NCBI GenBank assembly: GCA_032718475.1
Contig: JAUCBJ010002747.1
Coordinates: forward strand, 1-27,469
Source of the DNA: Nemertoderma westbladi
Taxonomy: Eukaryota > Xenacoelomorpha > Nemertodermatida > Nemertodermatidae
Direction: 5' to 3'
Length of the DNA: 27,469 bases
Part shown: positions 18,001 through 27,469 of the stretch, piece after piece
How the letters are laid out: the number at the start of each line of letters is the position of its first letter
How positions within the stretch are numbered: position 1 is the first letter of the stretch
The notes under the pieces: generated by a model
Databases searched by the model: none
What the model was told of the DNA's origin: nothing
What the model saw: the letters and a program-made list of their open reading frames with translations, nothing else
Made by a program: the position numbers and the translations under genes

Positions 18001-19455
18001 AGAGATCTAATGTTGATGGGGCACGATAGGGTGTAGTAACGGGTGGCCTCGTTACACAGCTTTCGTGGCTTCGAGTACAACATCTTCACTCGATCTATTG
18101 AGTGGAGGTTTGGAATGCTTGGAATATTTAGAAAACAAATGAGTCCAAATTTCGTCCAAGTTGTAAGTTAAAATTGGCAATATCTTGATATAAAAGATTT
18201 TCATGGAAGTTGCCAGTGAGAGTCTCTGAGTGTTTTTAATGCTGTGCAATACGATGATTGAATTGCAGGTAATATTCGTAATATGTTTGGTGAATTTCAA
18301 TGTTGTTTGAAATGTAATAGGCCCCCTACCCAAATAGTTGTATGAGTTAACAATATGGATTGGCTGGCCATTGAATATGAAAATATCAGAGTTGCAAATC
18401 CTTCCACCCCACCAAAATTTTATTATCGCTGTCTTTTTCAGGTTCACCTTTATAAAGTTCTCAGAAGCCCAATCCAACAAAGCATTTAGGGCATGCATGC
18501 ATTTAGCTGCATGAAGAGCTTCCTTAGTGTCTGCATAAATTAGAAGGTCATCTGCGAATAATAATATAATAACGGCGGTTGTCGCCTATTTAATTGTAAC
18601 AACTATTTCAGTGATGTAAGCAATAAACAGCAATGGGCTGAGCGAGTCTCCTTGTAAAAGACCCCGAAGCTGTGAGATTTTATTTGTCATTCTCAACCCA
18701 TCGAATATTTGTATAGTCTACGGATAACAGAACCTTGTTGAAAGACAACAGCCAACCTCTTATTCCAAATAGAGTTCGTAGTTTGTGCAATAGTCTCTTC
18801 GCCTTTGTGAAATTGACAAAGAATGTAAATAAAGGCTTCTTTGGTTGGTTTAAGTTCTTATAAGCATCGGTTAAGAGTTTATTAATTGGTTGCTTTGTAG
18901 ACCTACCCAGCAGGAATCCATACTGCTCAGGTGGGTGTTTATCAAGAATAAAATGGTGTAATTGTTTTGCTATTAAACCAGTAAGAACCTTGTATACTGT
19001 GTTGAGTAGAGCGATTCCTTGGTACTTGTTGGGATCATCATGTGGTCCTTTACGCTTATTCAGGACCTTACATATACTTGTCTTAGATCATCAAGATGCT
19101 AAGCTTAGTGAAACTAAGCAAGTGTTTACAAGTCCTACCCAAAACATTAGCATCACAGGGAGTGAAGCATTTATGAGCTCGTTTGGTAGCTGATCGGGAC
19201 TGCTGGACTTGTGGTTAGGTTTTCCTAGAATTTCCTGTGTGACTTATCAACTCAGAAAGGTTGGTTGTAAGATAGATCGTCTTCCATCTCGTTGAGGTTT
19301 ACATTTGGTTCATCTTCCATGCGGCTGTCATTAACATAGGTTTCAATTGGTGTCATAAAGTCAGACTCGGAGTACAGGTTATTGAAATGGCTCTCCCATC
19401 TGGCTAGTTCAAATCTGATTGAATGAAATTTCAGTATTCCAATCCAGTCTCCCAT
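18000..19455 (-). pseudogene. Decayed non-LTR retrotransposon (LINE) reverse transcriptase
   Basis: Minus-strand fragments in the expected order, in several frames: a linker with ELARWESHFNNLYSES (about 19390); YQGIALLNTVYKVLTGLIA (about 18990); EQYGFLLGRST (about 18910); QGDSLSPLLF (about 18645); the catalytic FADDL (18547-18561); then a 148-codon open stretch, 18498-18052 (NALLDWASENFIKVNLKKTA onward), matching the region after the palm. Frameshifts and stops occur between blocks and the expected FxDFxKAFD block is altered to FVNFTKAK. A LINE reverse transcriptase copies its own RNA at target sites; this copy is dead. The clade is not resolved. Confidence 0.8.
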
Positions 19456-19539
19456 TGTAATCTTGTTGGCAATGAGTAAATTTCCTTTCTTGAATCGAAA
19501 ACAATTTACAGGTGTAAGGTTGGTCTGTAGCTACTGCGG

Positions 19540-20090
19540 CAGTCCGAGCAAGGTACCAATGCATCTGCAAAATCTCATCCAGGTCCCTTACTTCCGAGAA
19601 GATATTGGGGCAAAGGAAAATATGCTCATATTCTTCCACCTTGGTGGGATTACAGCAGTTGATAGTGCGCTGTCACAGTCAGTGGTAGTGGTAAACTTTA
19701 TTTCCACCAATGCTGGGTGATAGTGAGTGCTATGGCTTCTTGTGGTAAACAAGAGAGAAAGGTTCGTGAGGTTTGCATATGAGTCAAGCAACACATAGAT
19801 GTAGTGCGTGTCATCCTTCTCATTGACATGTTCCAGGACATTTTCCATATAAATAGAATGATCTGCTTTGCAGTCTGCCTCACTGGCCCGAAGTGCATTT
19901 TTAACACAGTTTTGAATCGCTTCTCAATGGGAGCTGTAGAGTGAATTGTGGATTTTCGCTCCATGCCCACACCCCTGTCAATTGACATAGAATTACCAGA
20001 AGAGGAAGCTGTATCACCAACTATGAAACAGTGTAGTTCATGGAGTTGGGTGCAAAAAATGTGCATAGGCAATGTTGTCAATCTTTATAT
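19540..20090 (-). other. Decayed coding-like sequence of unknown origin
   Basis: On the minus strand, overlapping open frames carry protein-like stretches such as ENVLEHVNEKDDTHYIYVLL (19846 downward), EYEHIFLCPNIFSEVRDLDE and LARTAAVATDQPY, with apparent frameshifts between them. The stretch lies directly upstream (in minus orientation) of the LINE reverse transcriptase and could be its 5' coding part, but I see no endonuclease motif. Confidence 0.3.
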
Positions 20091-20321
20091 CCGTGCTTTC
20101 ACCGCCCAAATAAATAATGGTAGGCCTACTGGTAATTAATAATTGTTGTCAGAGGTTTATTTTTCATTTTCTCAAAAAGCTATTAAAATATGTATTATTA
20201 CCTCTTCCTGTCATTTGTAAATATTCAGAATGTCCAGCCAGATATTCCAAATATTTTCCTAATTACAGGATATTGGTTAATTGTAGCCAGATCAGGTATC
20301 TGATGCACCCCTAAGAGTAAT

Positions 20322-20653
20322 GTCTGTCAAGAAGTAGAGGAAATCTATCAAAGTACCTTTCTGATCTAGACTTTGCTGATGACTTATGGCTACTGTCAGA
20401 ATACCTAGAGGGAGCCCAACGGCTCCTCTGCTCATTGGAGCAGGTTGCTTTCAGTGTTGGTCATTTTGTAAATTCACATCCAGTGCATAATATTGTTCTT
20501 TGGTGGCCTCATGGAGCGAATAAGCATGGTGGGCAGCCCATGACTTTCTTAAAGGACACTGGCCTTGAAGATGTGGATGATCTAGTAAATGTCATGGGTG
20601 ATAGGGAGTTGTGGCAGCTCAATTTTGTCGACAAGCTGGCACAGCATTCTTAA
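20322..20653 (+). pseudogene. Internally deleted LINE remnant, opposite orientation
   Basis: The frame reads LSDLDFADDLWLLSE at 20357-20401, containing the reverse transcriptase catalytic FADD. It soon passes to KHGGQPMTFLKDTGLEDVDD and DRELWQLNFVD (20530-20640), typical of the extreme C-terminus of LINE polyproteins (RGRPxxT...DTG...DRxxWR). In an intact element several hundred residues separate these, so the middle has been deleted in frame. The stop follows at 20651-20653. Confidence 0.7.
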
Positions 20654-20659
20654 TATATA

Positions 20660-21550
20660 TGTAAAATATATATAATGTAGGTGCAATGCAGCACGCTGAT
20701 CATAGTAGTAGTTAGAGTAATGTTGTTTTCTACCAATGCTTCAACATGCATTTGCAATGAGCTCCACTTAATTCACAGTGAAAAAAATAATAATATTCAG
20801 TCTCTGAATGGGCACAAATGAAGATTTCATGCATCTGATTATTATCTAATTTAATTGGCATCAAAGGTGGTTCAAATCGTATACATCTTCAAATTCATTT
20901 TGGAATGTAATTTTAGTTCGTACTGGAAGTGCTTTACAAATACTTATATTATTGATTAACATTTTGCGATCAGGTAATCGGCAATTTTTCCAACTCCACC
21001 CAGAGATAGACACAGGCTTGGGCCGCATTCTAAATATTGGAAAGCCCACAATTGTTGAATAATTATATTATTATTTTTAATTATATTATTAATTTAATGT
21101 TGTTATAAATAAATAATTCAATCTAAATTTAGATTGCTCTACATAGTCTAACATTAGTTAATAATATCATCAACAAAGAAATCAATCGAAACTAAAATGA
21201 TGGCATTTCATTTTAGACAACAAACAATGTATTAACATGGTAGACCTACGCAATGTGTGTATAGTATTTAGAGTTTTCTAATTCACAAACAAAATCTAGT
21301 GGCTCACAATGAACTGTTATAGTGTTTGGAATCAGTGTATGTAACTTGATAAGAAAATTTAAAATTGTATTTTATACTCATACCGTGAAAGGTGAGGTGA
21401 TGTGATGCCTGTGTCGTGTCCATCTCCACCAGACTCCACCAGACAAATATGTAACGACTAACAAGTTTCCTATAAAAATAAACATTTAACATTTGAAATC
21501 ACGTTTATACGATTTCCATATTATTTTAATTACTCTGTGTTACCACATTG
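20660..21550. other. AT-rich intergenic stretch, no gene seen
   Basis: No recognisable frame, repeat or RNA gene was found. A run of ATTATTTTTAATTATATTATT lies near 21065-21095. Confidence 0.35.
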
Positions 21551-21556
21551 ATCAAG

Positions 21557-21620
21557 GTGAGTTTTCTTTCAATTTTACATTATCTTTATTATTTAATTTA
21601 TATATTAACTTTCTTTTCAG
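21557..21620 (+). other. Candidate 64-bp intron
   Basis: CAAG|GTGAGT at 21553-21562 is a perfect 5' splice site, and TTAACTTTCTTTTCAG ending at 21620 is a good 3' splice site with a pyrimidine tract. Further candidate sites follow (AATTACAG ending near 21692; GTAAGT near 21810). No protein is recognisable in the flanking sequence, so a noncoding transcript would be the only reading. Confidence 0.2.
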
Positions 21621-21899
21621 CATTTTATATATACTCATACTGGCTTTTAACTCCAGTATTTTCAAGCCATTTTTTAGTTGGAATTAATTACAGGAAAGAG
21701 GGTTATTGTATAGCTGATGAGATTGCCAATATCAGAGCTCATATTTTGTTCAATCTTTGTTTCAAAGAAGTCCAAAGGAAGAGACCTTGAGGTATATGGT
21801 AACTGTTGGTAAGTTCTGTTTATATAATGAAGCACAAAGTTATGATACCGACTACCAGTACTGTTATGATTGTCACTAAGCATATAAATATATAAATTT

Positions 21900-23250
21900 T
21901 GAAATTTTCATTTACTAGACTGTATTGAGTTGTAAGTAAAACGTAAATGCATACAACTCATAATTATACATATACATATCTCTATCCATACATTTTTTTG
22001 CGTTTATTTTTACCTTAAGCTGTAGGCCTATATTGTATTTAATAGTCAACATCAAGTTCAAGTAGATATTGTAACTACCTTACCTATGGCTGGTTGATAT
22101 GAACCATCGACAAAGGGAAAGTATTGTATATAATTGTAATCTCTACAGTCTTATGAGTTTTTATTTTGCCAACGTAAATATCAGGCATTTTTGGTGGGCT
22201 GATTGGTGGTTATTTTTGTTGATAAAAGCAGTCTAGTCTATTTTTTGCTCCATAATCGTGTAATAAATTTGACCCATCCGACAGGTGTTTTTTGAATTAA
22301 TCAGTAAAAATACATATCACATATCACAATGTAATATGATCTCTTGGTGTCAGCAGGGTAATGTAATGTTTACGGATGACAGACGTATTATATAATATTC
22401 GCATTTTGTTATGTAATGCGCTGTATACACATACACATGCTGAACAACATTTGGAGAACGCACCAAGAACAGTGGGGTTTGTAGGCAGGGATGATACTCT
22501 TTAAATCTGTAGGACTTTGTACGTATATTATACATACAATACTAATATATATTATATACAATACGAATATATATTAATTGTATAATTATGTATATAATCA
22601 AAACTATGAAGGTGAAATAGTGACAGATGAAATATGGTGTTGTTCGGTTTTCATTTTGATTTATCATATTCATTTGGGTTCTGCTGCTGCTGACCTTCAA
22701 TGTTTGGTTAAGTCGCCACGCCAACATACATTATTACATTACTACATTATTATGATATTGGTTGTATCTGAATTTTAATATGAATTTGTTCACCTACAAC
22801 AAATTTAATTGTCAAAGTAAACTATTACATATATCCGTTTAGTATCTTTGATGTCCCAATATTATATATGTATATTGGAGAAGTTGTGACCAGCATGTAC
22901 GTACACGCAGTAAATGCAGTGTAATATTTAATATTTATGGTTTACACTGTGAGTCGTTGTACCTTCAAGCAAAAGGTTACAATTAGTTGATTATCTACAA
23001 GGAGCTTTATATCTCTAACTAAATAGCGCTGTCAGCTTTACCATATAGTACTGGTACTTGACTTTTGAATCACTACGATGTACTATGTGGAAAATTACAG
23101 ACTTGTGGAATTAGATACCGAGCTAATTCTAATTCTTATTATTCTGTAAACACTAAACAATATAGGCCTGTACAATTGGAAACGTGACATCGAAACGTAT
23201 CCAAATATATCATACGTATATTTCTATTAGTATAATGTATATATATATAT
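21900..23250. other. AT-rich intergenic stretch, no gene seen
   Basis: Contains TA-rich runs at 22530-22605 and a TATATATATA run at 23238-23250 that abuts the inverted Helentron copy. Short frames show no domain. Confidence 0.35.
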
Positions 23251-23251
23251 A

Positions 23252-24348
23252 CTAGAGACGGGCCTAGCGGCCCGTGAAGCAAGTCGTAGGAGACAGTACG
23301 AGTCAAGTAAAAGCTTTTTGTTCTGTCTGATAATCAATTAGTGTGAGGGTAGTCCTGGTGGTGTACGAGAAATTTTCTAGACAACTTCGAACTATAATTA
23401 TTATGTTGTAATCATCTAATGAATTATAAAAGCTGTTGTGATTATTGAAGATAGAGCAGCAGTTAGCGAAATGATTATTTTGTTCTATAGGATAGAGTAG
23501 TCAGAGAGTTAGAGTAGTCGAGTCGTTGTTTAATAATAATAACAGCAGTTGCCATGAATTCAATATACAATCGCGCAAAAGAAGTGATAAGACAAATTCG
23601 TTCTTATTTTTGTAATAAATAAAACAGGTTGAGATGTTTCAATGTAAACCGCGATTAACAATTTACAACATTTATATTATTATTATAACAGATTTTTATA
23701 TTTCAAACTATAATGTTAGCCTTATGGAGAATCATTATGAGGCTGAGTAAACATTCAGCCTTATAAGCATACACCCTCCACAGTATTAATGTTGGCACAA
23801 AGATTTCAAAATAAAACAATAATTAGATGACAGTACAGTACAATCAATAGTAGCCAACACACTGTGTAATAACTAACAGTCATTTAGCTTGCACGCCAAT
23901 TAATTAACATAACAAGGATGCATTGGGAAGAGTTATTCAGCTGAGACTGCAATAGCCAGCTAAACCAGTTAATGTTTTGTTTGATTACTGTCTGGGTTGT
24001 AGAATAGAGTGATAATAAAACTTGGCACACAAAGTACTTCTTTGTTAGTTGCCCTTCCTATTGAATGCATTACCAGGCCATCTCTATACATTTTTCATGA
24101 GTGCCAGCTGGTGTTTTATCATTGCGCCTATGGCGATTTTAGTGTTTTGGGGCTATTTTTCGAAATAAAACAAGTTGAGATGTTTCAATTTAAACCGCGA
24201 TTTCACAAGTACCCTTAGAAATCCATTTTCATGGTCCATGCAAAATTTCATCAAAATCGTTAGAGCCGTTTTTGCTCTAGGTCAGTAGTCAGTAGCCAGT
24301 AGCCAGTAGCCTTTTTTTCTTACAGTAATCAAGTCTAACGACTTGCTA
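23252..24348 (-). mobile_element. Helentron-type non-autonomous element, subfamily II, copy B (inverted)
   Basis: This is the near-identical inverted counterpart of 7300-8395. On the minus strand it starts TAGCAAGTCGTTAGACTTG at 24348 and ends with the hairpin ACGGGCCGCTAGGCCCGT and CTAG (23252-23255). Single T residues flank both ends, as for a TT insertion. Only about ten differences from copy A were noticed over 1.1 kb by eye (for example near 23,397, 23,464 and 23,774). TA microsatellite lies on both sides, suggesting insertion into a TA-rich site. Confidence 0.8.
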
Positions 24349-24349
24349 A

Positions 24350-24600
24350 TTATATATATATAAAATTGAAAAAGTTAGGTTGAGTTCCAAATCATAGTTT
24401 GTCCATTAAAATATATTATGTAAATAAATAAAAAATAAATCAATAAATCAATAAATCAATGTTCAGTATATTAATGTAAACTTATAATTTAAAAAAAACA
24501 GCCAGTTTATTAATGCATTTCAGCCTTGCAGCCTCTTCAGAATAGCTGAGTGGTGGGATTTGAGTTATTGTTGGTTGATATACTGTAGGTGGTGGCTGGT
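24350..24600. repeat. TA run and AATC microsatellite
   Basis: TA repeats at 24350-24362 are followed by imperfect AAATCAATAAATCAATAAAT repeats at about 24431-24460. No gene seen. Confidence 0.5.
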
Positions 24601-24610
24601 GGCTTAGAAT

Positions 24611-24670
24611 GCGGGAATTCCCTAACGCCCCCGCGTTTTCTATTGGTTGTTGTATGACGCGTTCTGTTTA
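24611..24670. promoter_or_regulatory. GC-rich patch with inverted CCAAT box
   Basis: CGCCCCCGCGTTTTCTATTGG followed by a TGACGC-like word stands out from the AT-rich surroundings. ATTGG at 24642-24646 is an inverted CCAAT box. This could be a promoter core, but no gene is recognised on either side. Confidence 0.2.
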
Positions 24671-25079
24671 TGGAGGGGAATAAGAGTTTAACCCTGGTTA
24701 AAGCCTCTTAGTGAAGTGTGTTTCATATCCTTGTCGGACCGCAATATTGGGAGTTTTTATTTGAAATAGTGGGGCTATGTCAAAGTCACCTGACACATAT
24801 ATATATATATTGGGTGAACGATACATTTTCTTTTCATAAATACCGGTATGTTTTATAATGCGGTGATTAAGTGAGGGGTGTTTAATATAATTATCACCGT
24901 TTTAACGAAATGTTTTAAAATATAAGGGTTTATTTCCAATTATGAAAATGTAGTATTCCATTATTAGGAATAGGCCTAACATGGCATTTAACCAATAATG
25001 TCTAGGTTTTATTTTAATTATATAGATGGAATAACCCCAAGGTTTATTTATAATTGGTTGATAACATTTTATGCATTCA

Positions 25080-25410
25080 CTCAATTAATCCAAGAGGTAA
25101 TGGGTGGCAGGTACTGATGCCCTAGGTATATTTATATAAAGGTATACATTGGAGTTTCAATCCATCTCGTCCAAGGTGTGGCATTGGGTTGTATTAATCC
25201 AAGGTATAGGATTCCTTATCATTATTCCAAGTTTTATATATAATATCATAATTGAAAATAAGTTATCCAAGGTGTATAATTTTATGACTTTAATATCCAC
25301 TTTGTGGAATTGGATTGAGTTAATCCAAGGTATATATTTGATGGAATTAAATCCATTTTGTGGAATGTTAAACTTAATCCAATATTTTCACATTTCAATT
25401 GCATGGCATT
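25080..25410. repeat. Degenerate repeat with TCCAAGGT core
   Basis: Variants of AATCCAAGGTATA and TGGAATTGG recur at irregular 30-80 bp spacing (near 25088, 25170, 25197, 25267, 25315 and 25325). This creates an open frame at 25149-25463 with repeated LIQGI words, judged to be a by-product of the repeat rather than a gene. Confidence 0.4.
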
Positions 25411-25463
25411 ATTCCACTGGAATTACACAGAATTACAATAATGTATATACCGAATTTACATAA

Positions 25464-26085
25464 ATTCGAAGACCTTAATCTAAGATGAAGGTGTAGACAG
25501 GATCTAAAACACGGTGGAAGGTTGCAAAATATTTAGAGTGACACAAAATACAATATTAGTGGTTATTTCAAGGTAGTATTGGATACGTAAATACGAATCC
25601 AATCCCATTATCATACATCTGGTTATTTTGAAGGTTTACACTTTATTTGATGAAGCACACACTTTGGGTGCATTTAATGAATTAGACTGTTTTGTTCAAC
25701 TTCGTTTAAATTTCCGCGAAATAATGTATCTGTATGTGATGTTTTTTTTATTAAGTTTATAAATTTAACAATGTAGGTACCGGTAGTGTAATTCAGAAAC
25801 GGTACCGGGTACATGTAGTATATTTCAATGGGGGTCTGTTATTCTTTACTGTATATAGTAGTTCGCCCATTATGTAAATAAACAAACCAAAAGATAAGAT
25901 TTAGTCTCACATTTAAGCTTTATTTGTAGGTATCGAAAATTTGACATTGCTACAGAAGTTGACTTAAATTTGTGAAAGGAATTTGGCTTCTACCAACCAA
26001 TTTGTATTGCATTACAATCTGTCAATCTAATCACCTGAACTCGGGAAGTTGTGTGTTTCCGTGATGGATAATGTTTGACTAAGAA
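25464..26085. other. AT-rich intergenic stretch, no gene seen
   Basis: No recognisable frame. Contains GGTACCGGTAG and GGTACCGGGTAC words near 25775-25812. Confidence 0.35.
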
Positions 26086-26089
26086 CAAG

Positions 26090-26286
26090 GTATGTCCACT
26101 ATATTCTTCTATTTTATAACACTTTATTATTTATTGTTAACTCCATGGTGGACTACATATTTGCTAGCATTTAAAAATGTGCTTTAAAACTTTTAATTAA
26201 AATGTAGGGCAATCAACCACATCTTATAAACATTATCCAGAGATCCAATCGCTTTACTATCCAATCGCTTTTCTCTTGTTTTGTAG
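26090..26286 (+). other. Candidate 197-bp intron
   Basis: ACAAG|GTATGT at 26085-26095 and TTTTCTCTTGTTTTGTAG ending at 26286 form a strong splice-site pair. A second 5' site, GATGAG|GTAATT, at 26360/26361 would end a 74-base exon. Neither flanking exon has an evident coding frame, so a UTR or noncoding transcript is the likeliest reading if it is real. Confidence 0.3.
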
Positions 26287-26361
26287 GTGTGGTGTGGTCC
26301 TACTCCAACTATATAAACCGGTCATGTTCTTTGAATAGTTTGAATTCTTCAATCGATGAGG

Positions 26362-26880
26362 TAATTATTTATTTAATGATATATATATTAACTATAATCT
26401 AAATGCACTAAAACTAATGCACTAATTTTATCGGTCACTAAGACAATTGCTTTTTCCACTAGATTAAAGGGTTCTATTGAATTCGTTTATTGTTTTGGTT
26501 AGAATGTACCACTGTAACCTTCCAGTATTTAGGGGTAATTAATAGATTTTACCATTTACTAATATATTTTAGTAATAATTGATATATTTATTGTATATAT
26601 ATATATTTTAGTGATTTTCCTTTTATAATTTAGTGATATATAATTGATTATTTTTCTTAGCTTCAAATTGAATGAAATGTTTCAAATTGCACTAAAATGT
26701 GCACTAATTGCACTAAAATGTTATATTGCTTCCTCCTGGTATAAAAATAGTGTACGCTATGTAAACCCACAGAAAAACCTCTGGGAAGAGAGAAAAAGAG
26801 AAAGGAAATATATATCTAAAAAAGTCGATGAAAATAAAGTCATAAAAATAGTGGATTTTAGTCAAAATCTGAAGTCTTAA
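26362..26880. other. AT-rich stretch with a short lysine-rich frame
   Basis: Repeated GCACTAA words (CACTAAAATG, CACTAATTTT) occur between 26405 and 26720. The open frame 26644-26880 ends in a basic, lysine-rich stretch without a known domain and is not supported as a gene. Confidence 0.3.
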
Positions 26881-27229
26881 TAATCTTGGTGCAGCTTCAC
26901 GCTATTGGAAACTAGGCAATAGTACAAACCAGGTGGTATACCGTCTGGGTCCAAACGGGGGTGGGACCGATTGGATACAGGCGGTTAGCTGCTTCTTTGT
27001 CCTACGACTTAGAGGATTAACCGAGGTCGCTCCACTAAGTCTACGGGCAAAGTGAGCAAGAAGCACTACCGTAATCTGACAGAGTCAAAACCCGGGAAGA
27101 TTGCTGCTACCATGTCCTCACGAGTAAACCGTTGATCATGGGACGAATGGAGTAGCTGGTGGGCAGAGTGCGCTAACGCTCCAGGGCTGGTCAGCCAAAG
27201 CTCAGTTCTCAGCGGTAGCCTTACCTATA
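26881..27229. repeat. GC-rich unit of unknown type preceding a tandem array
   Basis: Base composition changes sharply at about 26,881 from AT-rich to roughly 50% GC. No frame of useful length is present. The abrupt border and the tandem array on its right suggest one end of a retroelement or a satellite-associated unit; the family is not recognised. Confidence 0.35.
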
Positions 27230-27469
27230 CGTCCAAACACTAGGTTCCCGGAGGGGATCAAAACGTTCAAACACAGTTTCCGGGGGGATCAAAACGTCCA
27301 AACACTAGGTCCCCAGGTCCCCGGAGGGGATCAAAACGTCCAAACACTAGGTCCCCATGTCCCCGGAGGCATCAAAACGTCCAAACACTAGGTCCCCGGG
27401 GGCATCAAAACGTCCAAACACAGTTTCCGGGGGGATCAAAACGTTCAAACACTAGGTCCCCGGAGGGGA
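27230..27469. repeat. Tandem array, 31-42 bp unit, at least seven copies
   Basis: The unit reads CGTCCAAACACTAGGTCCCC and then GGAGGGGATCAAAA. Two types alternate: type A with CACTAGGTCCCCGG and type B with CACAGTTTCCGGGG, in the order A B A A A B A. Two A units have an extra AGGTCCCC or ATGTCCCC step. The array continues past the window end. Confidence 0.85.

Noticed and set aside
25149-25463. 104-residue plus-strand frame as a membrane protein
   Set aside because: Its hydrophobic repeats derive from the degenerate TCCAAGGT/TGGAATTGG repeat.
27230-27469. CRISPR array
   Set aside because: The repeats are contiguous without unique spacers, and the context is an animal genome.

Overview
This is nuclear DNA from an AT-rich animal genome. 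The only intact protein gene recognised is a metazoan RNA-binding protein of the FET family (FUS/EWSR1/TAF15/Cabeza). The rest is intergenic DNA with a very high density of eukaryotic transposons: Helitron-type elements, hAT elements, tRNA-derived SINEs, LINE remnants and small inverted-repeat elements. The short words TAGGCCTA and TACCGGTA recur throughout. From general impression this style resembles invertebrate deuterostome genomes such as echinoderms or hemichordates, but the taxon is a guess and cannot be fixed from the sequence.

Layout. 1-3 kb: a tRNA-Glu-like repeat, a small inverted-repeat element, a 28-base C run and a broken hAT transposase on the minus strand. 3.4-4.25 kb: a tRNA-like fragment, then a 275-bp element with an 8-bp target duplication that splits an 82-codon open frame. 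5.7-8.4 kb: two Helentron-type non-autonomous elements joined head to tail. 8.7-9.9 kb: repeat fragments and a cluster of CAATTAATTG palindromes. 10,287-11,984: the FET gene, with a single-exon coding region of 565 residues. 12-14.9 kb: AT-rich 3' flank, probably holding a long 3' UTR. 14,920-17,354: a hAT element with an exact 8-bp duplication, holding a second hAT element (also exactly duplicated) and an inverted pair of SINEs. 18-20.7 kb: two decayed non-LTR retrotransposons in opposite orientations. 23,252-24,348: a second, roughly 99% identical copy of the 7.3-8.4 kb Helentron, inverted. 24.4-26.9 kb: AT-rich DNA with degenerate repeats and candidate splice sites. 26.9 kb to the end: a GC-rich unit leading into a tandem array with a 31-42 bp unit that runs off the window.

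Nothing here looks like an operon, defence system or other multigene system. The most notable signals are (i) the two Helentron subfamilies, in which a 5' hairpin, the 5' terminal repeat and the subterminal 3' repeat have all changed together; (ii) the near-identical inverted Helentron pair bracketing the FET gene; (iii) the single-exon FET coding region with a long overlapping +1 frame; and (iv) the nested insertions that can be dated relative to each other by their intact target duplications.
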